Assembly (NCBI GenBank): GCA_022826025.1
Contig: JAJDVR010000262.1
Location: 1 to 33,047, forward strand
DNA length: 33,047 bases
Direction: 5' to 3'
From: Gemmatimonadota bacterium
GTDB lineage: Bacteria > Gemmatimonadota > Gemmatimonadetes > Longimicrobiales > Gaopeijiaceae
The notes beneath the pieces were generated by a model. The model was not told the origin of the DNA. It ran no database searches and saw nothing but the letters and a program-made list of their open reading frames with translations. This document shows, piece after piece, positions 16,502-24,532 of this stretch. The position numbers and the translations under genes are program-made. Numbering within the stretch: the stretch's first letter is position 1; every line of letters starts with the position of its first letter.

Positions 16502-18094
16502 ATGGACCCGCAAAGCATTTTGCTTGCGGCGGTCGTGATGGCGCTCGGCTCCGCAGCCGGATATTTGCTGGGGCGGGGCATCGAGCGCGCCAGGCAGAAA
16601 AGGGAACGTGCCGCCGCCCGCGACGATGCGTCGCGCATCATCGCCCGCGCCAACGAGGAAGCCGACACCACCCTCAAATCCGCCGCGCTCCAGGGCAAGG
16701 AGGAGGTCTACCGGCTTCGCGAGTCCTGGCAGACCGAGGAGGCTCGGCGCCGCGAAGAGGTCAAGACGCTCGAGCGCCGCATCGGTGAGCGGTCGGATTC
16801 CCTTGATCGCAAGTTCGACCGTCTGAACGAGCGCGAGACCCGTCTGGAGGAAGGCAAGGGGGCGCTGGAGCAGCGAGAGAAGACGCTCCAGCGGCGCAAC
16901 GGCGAACTGGACCGGAGGGTCGAGGCGGTCGAGGCTTCCGAGCGCTCGGTGCAGAGTACGCTCGAGTCGCTGGCCGGCCTCTCAGCCGACGAAGCCCGCG
17001 GCCTCCTGATGAAGAACCTGGAGGACGAGGCCCGCGCCAGGGCCGCCAGCACCGTCCGCGCAATCGAGGCCGAGGCGAAACGCACGGGTGAGCGCGAGGC
17101 ACGCAAGATCATCGCCCATGCGATCCAGCGCATGGCGGCGGAGCAGACCGCCGAAATGACGGTGTCGGTCGTACAGCTGCCGTCCGACGAGATGAAGGGC
17201 CGCATCATCGGCCGCGAGGGCCGGAACATTCGCGCCTTCGAGCAGGCCACGGGCATCGACGTCATCATCGACGACACCCCCGAAGCCGTCATCCTCTCCG
17301 GGTTCAACCCCATCCGCCGGGAGGTGGCCCGGGTCGCCCTCGGCAAGCTCGTCGAGGATGGCCGGATCCATCCCGCCCGCATCGAGGACCTGGTCAAGAA
17401 GAGCGAGAAGACCGTAAAGCGGACCATGCTCGCGGCGGCGGAGGAAGTGCTCTACGAGCTGGGAATCCACGACGTGCACCCCAAGATCGTCCAGGCGCTC
17501 GGTCACCTTCGCTTCCGCACCTCCTACGGTCAGAACCAGCTGCTGCACTCGAAGGAGGTGGCGCTGCTGGCGGGAGGCATGGCCGCGGAAATGGGGCTCG
17601 ATGTACAGATCGCCAAGCGGGCCGGGCTTCTGCACGATGTGGGGAAGGGGATGACCCACGACCAGGAAGGGACCCATGTGGAGCTGGGATACGCGCTCTG
17701 CGAGAGGTATCGCGAGCCGGATCAGGTCCTGAACGCGATCCGCGCGCACCACGACGAGGAGCCGCACCGCTACGCGGAGACGTTCCTGGTGACGGCGGCC
17801 GACGCGATCTCGGGATCCCGTCCCGGGGCGCGCCGGGAGATGTTCGACAGCTACGTGAAGAGGCTGGAGAAGATCGAGAACACGGTCCTCGACTATCCCG
17901 GAGTGGAGCGCTGCTTCGCGATCCAGGCGGGACGGGAGGTGCGGGTCATGGTGGAACCGGAACGGGTCTCCGACGACGAAATGAACACGCTCTCGGAGAG
18001 CATCGCGCGCCGTTTCGAAGAGGAGCTGCGGTATCCCGGCCAGATCAAGATCGTGGTGATTCGTGAAACCCGCGCCGTGGGGTTCGCCCGATGA
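16502..18094 (+). CDS. rny: ribonuclease Y
   Basis: The 530-residue endoribonuclease starts mRNA decay from the membrane. The ATG at 16502 has GGAG eight bases upstream. Residues about 5-23 form a single membrane anchor. Residues 25-215 are a long charged coiled coil. Residues about 220-285 hold the KH RNA-binding domain with GRIIGREGRNIRAFE at 233-247. The HD phosphohydrolase domain spans about 335-430, with His378-Asp379 in LLHDVGKG and a second metal-ligand set in RAHHDEEPHR. The order and length match RNase Y of Firmicutes and other phyla. It ends with an ATGA overlap with folD. Confidence 0.96.
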   Translation: MDPQSILLAAVVMALGSAAGYLLGRGIERARQKRERAAARDDASRIIARANEEADTTLKSAALQGKEEVYRLRESWQTEEARRREEVKTLERRIGERSDSLDRKFDRLNERETRLEEGKGALEQREKTLQRRNGELDRRVEAVEASERSVQSTLESLAGLSADEARGLLMKNLEDEARARAASTVRAIEAEAKRTGEREARKIIAHAIQRMAAEQTAEMTVSVVQLPSDEMKGRIIGREGRNIRAFEQATGIDVIIDDTPEAVILSGFNPIRREVARVALGKLVEDGRIHPARIEDLVKKSEKTVKRTMLAAAEEVLYELGIHDVHPKIVQALGHLRFRTSYGQNQLLHSKEVALLAGGMAAEMGLDVQIAKRAGLLHDVGKGMTHDQEGTHVELGYALCERYREPDQVLNAIRAHHDEEPHRYAETFLVTAADAISGSRPGARREMFDSYVKRLEKIENTVLDYPGVERCFAIQAGREVRVMVEPERVSDDEMNTLSESIARRFEEELRYPGQIKIVVIRETRAVGFAR

Positions 18095-18993
18095 GCGCCG
18101 CCATCATTTCGGGGACGGAGATCGCGGGTGCGATCCGCGAGGAGCTTCGTGAGCGGGTCGCCCTCCTCGGGGAACGGGACGGGCTGGTGCCCGGGCTTGC
18201 GACCGTGCTGGTGGGGGACGACCCGGCGAGCCACAGCTATGTGCGGATGAAGAACCGCGCCGCACGCGCTGCCGGGATCCACTCCCGCCAGATCACCCTG
18301 CCGGGCTCGACGCCCGAGGCCGAACTGCTGGGACTGCTCGACGGGCTCAACGCCGACCCCGCGATTCACGGCATCCTCGTGCAGCTTCCCCTGCCGGACC
18401 AGATTCGCGACCAGGTGGTGCTGGACCGGGTGCTGCCCGGGAAGGATGTGGACGGCTTCCACCCGGTGAACGTCGGCCGTCTGGCCACGGGTGCCCCCGA
18501 TGTGCTGGCGCCGTGCACGCCCGCCGGGGTGATCCAGATGCTGTTGCGGTCGGGCGTCGATCCTTCCGGCAGGCACGCGGTGATCGTGGGACGCTCCAAC
18601 ATCGTGGGGAAGCCGATGGCGTCCCTGCTCATGCGCAAGGCGCCCGGGGGAAACGCCACGGTCACCGTCGCCCACAGCCGCACCCCCGATCTGGGTGCCG
18701 TGACCCGGCTCGGCGAGATCCTGATCGTGGCCATCGGGCGTCCCGGAACCGTCACCGGCGAAATGGTGCGCCCCGGCGCCACCGTGATCGACGTGGGCAC
18801 CAACCGGGTGGAGGACGCGACCCGCGAGCGGGGATACCGTATCACGGGCGACGTGGTTTTCGACGAGGTCAGGGAGGTCGCGGGCGCGATCTCCCCGGTG
18901 CCCGGGGGGGTCGGCCCGATGACCATCGCGATGCTGCTCTCCAACACGGTCGACGCCGCCGTGCGGCTGCACGCGGACGGAGGCCGGGACTGA
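18091..18993 (+). CDS. folD: bifunctional methylenetetrahydrofolate dehydrogenase / methenyltetrahydrofolate cyclohydrolase
   Basis: The 300-residue FolD interconverts 5,10-methylene- and 10-formyl-tetrahydrofolate with NADP. The family's YxxxK catalytic motif is present (SYVRMK, near residue 50), along with GILVQLPLP, the KDVDGFHPVNVGRL substrate loop, PCTPAGVIQML, the Rossmann segment VIVGRSNIVGKPMASLLM and the C-terminal PVPGGVGPMTIAMLL. The start ATG overlaps the rny stop by four bases. xseA follows after eight bases, matching the folD-xseA-xseB order common in many bacteria. Confidence 0.97.
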   Translation: MSAAIISGTEIAGAIREELRERVALLGERDGLVPGLATVLVGDDPASHSYVRMKNRAARAAGIHSRQITLPGSTPEAELLGLLDGLNADPAIHGILVQLPLPDQIRDQVVLDRVLPGKDVDGFHPVNVGRLATGAPDVLAPCTPAGVIQMLLRSGVDPSGRHAVIVGRSNIVGKPMASLLMRKAPGGNATVTVAHSRTPDLGAVTRLGEILIVAIGRPGTVTGEMVRPGATVIDVGTNRVEDATRERGYRITGDVVFDEVREVAGAISPVPGGVGPMTIAMLLSNTVDAAVRLHADGGRD

Positions 18994-19001
18994 GCCGCCC
19001 C

Positions 19002-20378
19002 ATGGCCGCGGAGGACGGGTCGCTCGACCTATTCCGGTACGCTGCGGGCGGGGAGCAGTCGCGCCCGCCGGCGGGCGCCCCGGCGGAAGGGCCGGTGCGG
19101 GCTTCCGGCGAGCCCGGCGGAGACGCCGAGCCGTGGACGGTCGCCCGCGTGAACCGCCGGGCGCGGTTTCTGCTCGAGCAGGGAATGTCGGCCCTCTGGG
19201 TGGCCGGCGAGGTCGGCAACTGGCGGCGCACCGCCGCGGGGCACCGGTACTTCACGCTCAAGGACGAGACCGCGCACATCGGCGCGGTCATGTTCGCCAG
19301 CGACGCCCGCCGGCTTCCGGCCGACCCGGAGGACGGCACCCGGGTGCGGGCGTTCGGCTCGGTGACCCTCTACGAAGCGCGCGGACGGTATCAGCTGCGC
19401 GTGCGCAGGCTGACGGCCGAGGACGGTGAGGGGCTGTGGCGCCGGGCCTTCGAACAGGTGCGGCGCAAGCTGGCGGCGGAGGGGCTGATGGACCCCGCCC
19501 GCAGGCGCGCGCTGCCGGTTTGCCCGGCCTGCGTGGGCGTGGTGACCTCCGCCACGGGGGCCGCCCTCCACGACATCCTGTCGGTGATCGGGGCGCGGGC
19601 TCCCTGGACGCGGGTGCTGCTGAGGAGCGCGCGCGTGCAGGGAGAGGGCGCCGCGGAGGACGTGGCGCGGGCCATCGACGAGATCGGTCGCAGCGGACGG
19701 GCGGACGTCATCCTGGTGGGGCGGGGAGGGGGGTCGCTCGAAGACCTGTGGGCCTTCAACCGGGAGGAGGTCGCCCGCGCCATCGCCGCCTGCCCGGTAC
19801 CGGTGGTCTCCGCCGTGGGCCACGAAGTGGATGTCACCATCGCGGATCTGGTGGCCGACCTGCGCGCCCCCACCCCCTCGGCCGGAGCGGAGGCGGTGGT
19901 TCCCGACCAGGCGGTGCTGGTGCGTCGCCTGGCCGATCTGCGCCCGCGCCTGTCCACCGGCCTCCGGCGCTCCGTGCACCGCTACCGCGACCGCCTGGAA
20001 TCCCGCGCCGGCAAGCTCCGCCGGGGAATCGACGGCGTCATCGAGCCGCGGACCGCCCAGGTGTTCGACCGCGGTCGGCGGCTGGCGGCGGCGATGCGCG
20101 CCCGGCTGGTCTCCCGGCGCGCCCGGTTGGAGGGCGCCTCCGGGCGCCTGGACGCGCTCTCTCCCCTGGCCACCCTCAGCCGGGGATACGCGGTGCCGCT
20201 CGACCGCTCGGGCCGGGTGCTCAGGAACGTCGCCGGATTCCCGCAGGGATCCTCCTTCGACCTGCGGGTGGTCGACGGCCGCGTCGGATGCCGTGTGACC
20301 GGGACTCGCCGCGACGGGGGGGCGCGGACGGCGCCGGTCGAAGGGAAGTCACCGATCCGGAGCAGCTTTGATGGATGA
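19002..20378 (+). CDS. xseA: exodeoxyribonuclease VII large subunit
   Basis: The 458-residue large subunit carries the nuclease active site of exonuclease VII, which degrades single-stranded DNA from both ends. Starting at the ATG at 19002, residues 1-44 are a low-complexity extension (Ala/Gly/Pro-rich) not seen in the core family. The OB-fold domain follows (WTVARVNRRARFLLEQ, LWVAGEVGNWRRTAAGHRYFTLKD, VRAFGSVTLYEARGRYQLRV). The catalytic domain has VGVVTSATGAALHDIL, GRGGGSLEDLWAFN at about 243-256 and PVVSAVGHEVDVTIADLVADLRAPTPSAGAE. The C-terminal coiled-coil region and SRGYAVPLD motif are complete. It overlaps xseB by eight bases. Confidence 0.96.
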   Translation: MAAEDGSLDLFRYAAGGEQSRPPAGAPAEGPVRASGEPGGDAEPWTVARVNRRARFLLEQGMSALWVAGEVGNWRRTAAGHRYFTLKDETAHIGAVMFASDARRLPADPEDGTRVRAFGSVTLYEARGRYQLRVRRLTAEDGEGLWRRAFEQVRRKLAAEGLMDPARRRALPVCPACVGVVTSATGAALHDILSVIGARAPWTRVLLRSARVQGEGAAEDVARAIDEIGRSGRADVILVGRGGGSLEDLWAFNREEVARAIAACPVPVVSAVGHEVDVTIADLVADLRAPTPSAGAEAVVPDQAVLVRRLADLRPRLSTGLRRSVHRYRDRLESRAGKLRRGIDGVIEPRTAQVFDRGRRLAAAMRARLVSRRARLEGASGRLDALSPLATLSRGYAVPLDRSGRVLRNVAGFPQGSSFDLRVVDGRVGCRVTGTRRDGGARTAPVEGKSPIRSSFDG

Positions 20379-20643
20379 GCGTGCCCGTCCGTCCGGGAAC
20401 CCGGCGCCGTCGAGCCGGGACGCCGGCGATCCACAGCCGTTGTCGGTGGAGGAACGACTGCGGCGTCTCGACCGCATCGTTGCCGCCCTCGATGCCGAAG
20501 ACGTCGAGCTGGAGCAGAGTCTTGCGCTCTTCGAGGAGGGAATCCGCCACGTTCGCGCGGCGGAGCGGCTGCTGTCATCGGCCGAGCTTCGCGTCGAGGA
20601 GCTGATCGAGGGCGAAGCCCGCCGGCGGGAAGACGCCGGGTGA
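20371..20643 (+). CDS. xseB: exodeoxyribonuclease VII small subunit
   Basis: The 90-residue product starts at the ATG at 20371; a TTG directly upstream is less likely. The conserved core LSVEERLRRLDRIVAALDAEDVELEQSLALFEEGIRHVRAAERLL matches XseB, in which two helices bind the coiled-coil arm of XseA in several copies per complex. The first 25 residues are a Ser/Pro-rich extension. It overlaps xseA by eight bases and the next gene by four (GTGA), so subunit synthesis is translationally coupled. Confidence 0.93.
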   Translation: MDERARPSGNPAPSSRDAGDPQPLSVEERLRRLDRIVAALDAEDVELEQSLALFEEGIRHVRAAERLLSSAELRVEELIEGEARRREDAG

Positions 20644-21581
20644 GCGGGACCCCCGCGGCGCGGGAGATCCCGGCGCCGAGCGGCCGCTTCGACCTGGCAT
20701 CATTCCTGGACGGGCAGGGGAGGCGGGTCGGGGCGGCCCTGGAACGAGCCCTCGCCGCTCTGACCCCGCGGGCCGGTCCCTCCCTCGGCCCGGTGTTGCG
20801 GCATGGGCTGCTTACCGACGGCAAGCGGGTCCGGCCCATCCTGTGCGTCGCGGCGTACTCGGCCTGCGGCGGAGAAGTCGAGGACGGCTGCTACGATCTG
20901 GCCGCCTCCATCGAGATGATCCACGCCTACTCCCTCATGCACGACGACCTCCCGTGCATGGACGACGCCGAGCTGCGCAGGGGATCTCCCACCCCGCACC
21001 GCGTGTTCGGGGCCCGGAGCACGGCCCGCGCCGCGGCGACGCTGATTCCGGGAGCCGCGCTGCAGGCATGGCGCGCCTCGGTCGAACTGGGATGCGCGGA
21101 CGAGGTCGCGCGAGAGATCGTGCGCACGCTGATGCGGGCCGCGGGCGCGGGAGGAATGGTCGGAGGGCAGGCCCTCGACCTGGAATCCGAGGGCCGGACC
21201 CTGTCGCCGGACCGGCTGGACCGGCTGCACGCGCTCAAGACCGGGGCGCTCCTGGCGGCGGCCCCCCGGATCGGCGGGCTGGCCGCCGGGGCCGACAGGC
21301 GCCGCATCGAAGCCCTCGATCGCTACGGGCGCGCTCTGGGGCTGGCATTCCAGATTGCGGACGACATCCTGGACGCCACATCCTCGGCAGACCAGCTGGG
21401 AAAGCACCCCAGCGATCGGGCCCTGCGCAAATCGACCTACGTCAGCTTCTACGGGCTGGACGGGGCACGCCGCCGGGCGCTCCGGCAGGTCTCCCTGGCA
21501 AACCGGGCACTGGCCGACGCCGGGCTCGATTCCCGGCCCATGGCGGCCATCGCCGAATACGTCGTGCACCGCAGCCGTTAA
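20640..21581 (+). CDS. ispA: polyprenyl (farnesyl/geranylgeranyl) diphosphate synthase
   Basis: The 313-residue enzyme condenses isopentenyl diphosphate with allylic diphosphates. The GTG start overlaps the xseB stop. The first aspartate-rich motif DDLPCMDD begins at Asp102 and is followed by RRGSPTPHRVFG; the second, DDILD, begins at residue 241. GKRVRPIL, SLMHDD, GGQALDLESEG and KTGALL are further family signatures. The layout with two residues inserted in the first motif fits short-chain bacterial (type II FPP or GGPP) synthases, but chain length cannot be fixed from this alone. An N-terminal extension of about 15 residues is polar. It precedes dxs, so precursor formation and condensation are encoded side by side. 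Confidence 0.92.
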   Translation: MSGTPAAREIPAPSGRFDLASFLDGQGRRVGAALERALAALTPRAGPSLGPVLRHGLLTDGKRVRPILCVAAYSACGGEVEDGCYDLAASIEMIHAYSLMHDDLPCMDDAELRRGSPTPHRVFGARSTARAAATLIPGAALQAWRASVELGCADEVAREIVRTLMRAAGAGGMVGGQALDLESEGRTLSPDRLDRLHALKTGALLAAAPRIGGLAAGADRRRIEALDRYGRALGLAFQIADDILDATSSADQLGKHPSDRALRKSTYVSFYGLDGARRRALRQVSLANRALADAGLDSRPMAAIAEYVVHRSR

Positions 21582-21612
21582 AGGCATCTGCAACAGCGGG
21601 CGCGAATCCGGT

Positions 21613-21618
21613 TATATT
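21613..21618 (+). promoter_or_regulatory. possible -10 element upstream of dxs
   Basis: TATATT at 21613-21618, inside the AT-rich run TTATATTAT, is the only such island in this part of the window and lies 32 bases after the ispA stop and about 57 bases before the chosen dxs start. The best -35 at 17 bases' distance (GCAACA) is poor. It may give dxs-nadK-recN a promoter of their own. Confidence 0.3.
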
Positions 21619-21675
21619 ATGGATTGGGTCCCGGCAGTCACGGGATTACTTCTACCGCAGATGGAGTGTCATGGG

Positions 21676-23598
21676 GTGGCCATTCTCGACTATGTAAAGC
21701 GTCCGGCGGACGTGCGCAGGCTCTCGCGTACCCAGCTGCCGGATCTCGTCCGCGAGGTGCGCGAACGCCTCATCGATGTCGTCGCGAAGGTGGGGGGACA
21801 CTTCGGCGGGAGCCTGGGCGTCGCCGAGCTGACGGTGGCGCTGCATTACGTCTTCGACACGCCTCGCGACCGCATCGTGTGGGACACGGGCCACCAGGCC
21901 TACATCCACAAGATCCTCACGGGGCGGAACGACCGCCTGCACACCATCCGCCGCAAGGACGGCCTGGCTCCCTTCCTGCGCCGGGCCGAGTCGGACTTCG
22001 ACGTCTTCGGCGCGGGACACGCCGCGACCTCGATCTCAGCGGCGGTGGGGATGGCCATCGGACGCGACCACAAGGACGAGGACTTCGACGTCGTCGCGGT
22101 CATCGGGGACGGCGCCATCGGGTGCGGGCTCGCCTACGAAGCCCTGAACAACGCGGGCGCGAGCGAGCGCAACCTCATCGTGGTCCTCAACGACAACGAC
22201 ATGTCCATCGCTCCCAATGTGGGGGCGATGAACAAGTATCTGAACGGCGTCATCACCAACCCCCTCTACAACCGGGTCCGCGATCAGGTGAAGGAGCTGA
22301 TGGGGCGCGTCCCCACGAGCCTCTCCGACGTGATGCAGTCGGCCACGGGCAGGTTCGAGGAGAGCGTGAAGCACCTGTTCGTTCCCGGGATGATCTTCGA
22401 GGAGCTGGGATTCCGCTACTTCGGGCCCTTCGACGGGCACGACATTCACGGGGTGGTGAACACCCTGCAACGGGTCCGCCGGATGAACGGGCCGGTGCTG
22501 GTGCACCTGGTGACCCAGAAGGGGAAGGGCTACGAGCCGGCCGAGGCGGATCCGGTCAAGTGGCACGCATCCTCCCCGTGGGACAAGATCACCGGGCTTT
22601 CGCCGAAGAAGCCGGTGGGTCTGCCCCGCTATCAGAAGCTGTTCGGCAGGGGGCTGACCGATCTTGCGGCGGAGGACGACCGCATCGTGGCAATTACGGC
22701 CGCAATGCCGAGCGGAACCAGCACCGACATTTTCGAAAAGGCGTTCCCGGGCCGCCACTTCGACGTGGGCATCGCGGAGGCGCACGGTGTGACGTCGGCC
22801 GCCGGCATGGCTACGGAAGGGGTGCGCCCGGTCGTGGCCATCTACTCCACGTTCCTCCAGCGGGGCTTCGACTCCATCGTGCACGATGTCGCCCTGCAGG
22901 ATCTTCCGGTGATGTTCTGCATGGACCGGGCGGGTGTGGCGGGGGCCGACGGTCCGACCCATCACGGCGCCTTCGACATCGCCTACATGCTGCTCGTTCC
23001 GGGCATGACGGTCACCGCGCCCAAGGACGGAGAGGAGCTCATCGGCCTGATCAGGACCGGCCTCGCGCACGACGCGGGCCCCTACAGCATCCGCTACCCG
23101 CGCGACGCGGTTCCCGCCGCGGTTCCGCCGACCGCGGAGATCGATGCGGTCCCGTACGGGAGCTGGGAGGTCGTGCGCGAGGGATCGGACATGGCGATTC
23201 TCGCCGTGGGAACCATGGTCCTCGAAGCGCTCTCCGCGGCCGACGAACTGGCTGCCGCGGGCATCGACGCGACCGTCGTCAACTGCCGCTTCCTCAAGCC
23301 TTTCGACGAGCAGGCTCTCGATCGCGTGCTCCGCTCGCACACGCACATCCTGACGGTCGAGGAGGGTACCGTCGTCAATGGGTTCGGAGCCTTCATGGCG
23401 CGCGAGATCCAGGCGCGCGCGGGATCGCGCCCGACCGTGAGAACGATGGGGTTGCCGGACGTCTTCATCGAGCACGGAGACCGGGGGCTGCTGCTGGCGG
23501 AGGTGGGACTGGACGCGAAGGGGATCGCGCAGGAAGCCCTGCAGCTGGCCGAGCGCAACCCCGAACTCCGCGTGCTGGCGACCAGGGAGAGCGCGTAA
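21676..23598 (+). CDS. dxs: 1-deoxy-D-xylulose-5-phosphate synthase
   Basis: The 640-residue thiamine-diphosphate enzyme joins pyruvate and glyceraldehyde-3-phosphate, the first step of the MEP isoprenoid pathway. I chose the GTG at 21676, nine bases after GGAG, because the product then begins MAILDYVKRPADVRRLS like other DXS; ATGs at 21661 and 21619 are in frame. The thiamine site (GDG then LNDNDMSIAPNVG), GHQAYIHKILTGR, VTQKGKGYEPAEADP, DRAGVAGADGPTHHGAFD and YSTFLQRGFD are all present, so the three domains are complete. Some normally firm motifs are altered: GHAATSIS for GHSSTSIS, GDGAIGCGLA for GDGA(I/L)TGGMA, and IAEAHGVTSAAG for IAEQHAVTFAAG. The general-base Glu of the last motif is kept. 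Confidence 0.94.
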   Translation: MAILDYVKRPADVRRLSRTQLPDLVREVRERLIDVVAKVGGHFGGSLGVAELTVALHYVFDTPRDRIVWDTGHQAYIHKILTGRNDRLHTIRRKDGLAPFLRRAESDFDVFGAGHAATSISAAVGMAIGRDHKDEDFDVVAVIGDGAIGCGLAYEALNNAGASERNLIVVLNDNDMSIAPNVGAMNKYLNGVITNPLYNRVRDQVKELMGRVPTSLSDVMQSATGRFEESVKHLFVPGMIFEELGFRYFGPFDGHDIHGVVNTLQRVRRMNGPVLVHLVTQKGKGYEPAEADPVKWHASSPWDKITGLSPKKPVGLPRYQKLFGRGLTDLAAEDDRIVAITAAMPSGTSTDIFEKAFPGRHFDVGIAEAHGVTSAAGMATEGVRPVVAIYSTFLQRGFDSIVHDVALQDLPVMFCMDRAGVAGADGPTHHGAFDIAYMLLVPGMTVTAPKDGEELIGLIRTGLAHDAGPYSIRYPRDAVPAAVPPTAEIDAVPYGSWEVVREGSDMAILAVGTMVLEALSAADELAAAGIDATVVNCRFLKPFDEQALDRVLRSHTHILTVEEGTVVNGFGAFMAREIQARAGSRPTVRTMGLPDVFIEHGDRGLLLAEVGLDAKGIAQEALQLAERNPELRVLATRESA

Positions 23599-23615
23599 CC
23601 CCCGCGGGACGCGTC

Positions 23616-24512
23616 ATGGTGCCGCCTCCCGTCCGCCGCATCGGCATCTTCGCGCTTCCCGGGCAGCCGGGACTCGCGCCGGCGCTGGCGCGTCTCGACG
23701 AACTCGCGCGCAGGTTCGACATCGAGATGGCCTGCGAGCCCGACATCCTCGCGCACGCTCCGCGGGGCGCCCGCCCGCTCCGGCCCGAAGAACCCGGGCT
23801 GGATCTGCTGATCACGCTCGGCGGGGACGGAACGCTTCTGAGGGGCGCGCGCACGGTCACGGCAACGCAAACCCCGGTCCTCGGAATCAACCTCGGGCAC
23901 CTCGGCTTCCTCACCTCGTCTTCCGGCTCCGATCTCGCCTCCGCGTTCGAGCGCCTGCGCAGCGGCGACTTCGCCCTCGACTACCGGATTACACTCGAAG
24001 CGGCCATCCTCGACCAGCACGGGGACCCGGGTGATCGCCACGTGGCGCTCAACGATTTCGTGGTCCACAACAGCGGGGCGGCGAGGGTCTCCCGCCTAGA
24101 CCTGTTCGTGGGGCATGACGGAGGGAGCGACGAGATCGGCAGCTTCAGCGCCGACGGGGTGATCGTTTCCACCCCTACCGGCTCGACCGCCTACTCGCTG
24201 TCGGCGGGGGGGCCGATCATCGCGCCCGGGGTGGACTGCATCCTGGTGACCCCCATCTGCCCGCACACGCTGGCCGTGCGGCCGCGGGTGCTGGCCGCGG
24301 ACGAGCGGGTCATCATCAGGGAAGTGGATCCATCGGGCGACCTGGTGCTGACGGTGGATGGCCAGGAGGCGGTGGCCGTCGTGCCCGGTTCGGTCGTGGA
24401 GATCCGGACCGGCACGGTGCGCGTGCCCCTGCTTCGCTTCCCCGGATACACCTTCTTCTCCACCCTGAGACGAAAGTTGAACTGGGCCCTGAAATCTCCT
24501 TCAGGTGCATGA
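23616..24512 (+). CDS. nadK: NAD kinase
   Basis: The 298-residue enzyme phosphorylates NAD to NADP. The ATG at 23616 lies 17 bases after dxs. The family's GGDGT motif is at 69-73, followed by INLGHLGFLT at 91-100, LNDFVVHNSG, FSADGVIVSTPTGSTAYSLSAGGPII and the C-terminal PICPHTLAVRPRV and LTVDGQE. These cover the ATP/polyphosphate and NAD sites. Its place between dxs and recN is shared with Actinobacteria and others, where tlyA usually sits upstream; here tlyA is missing. Supply of NADPH for the reductive MEP steps gives a possible rationale for linkage. Confidence 0.95.
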   Translation: MVPPPVRRIGIFALPGQPGLAPALARLDELARRFDIEMACEPDILAHAPRGARPLRPEEPGLDLLITLGGDGTLLRGARTVTATQTPVLGINLGHLGFLTSSSGSDLASAFERLRSGDFALDYRITLEAAILDQHGDPGDRHVALNDFVVHNSGAARVSRLDLFVGHDGGSDEIGSFSADGVIVSTPTGSTAYSLSAGGPIIAPGVDCILVTPICPHTLAVRPRVLAADERVIIREVDPSGDLVLTVDGQEAVAVVPGSVVEIRTGTVRVPLLRFPGYTFFSTLRRKLNWALKSPSGA

Positions 24513-24532
24513 TCTTATGAGTATCGACAGGC

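Noticed and set aside
22036-23475. 479-codon minus-strand open frame opposite dxs
   Set aside because: Antisense artefact: no start signals, no domain, and dxs motifs explain the strand.
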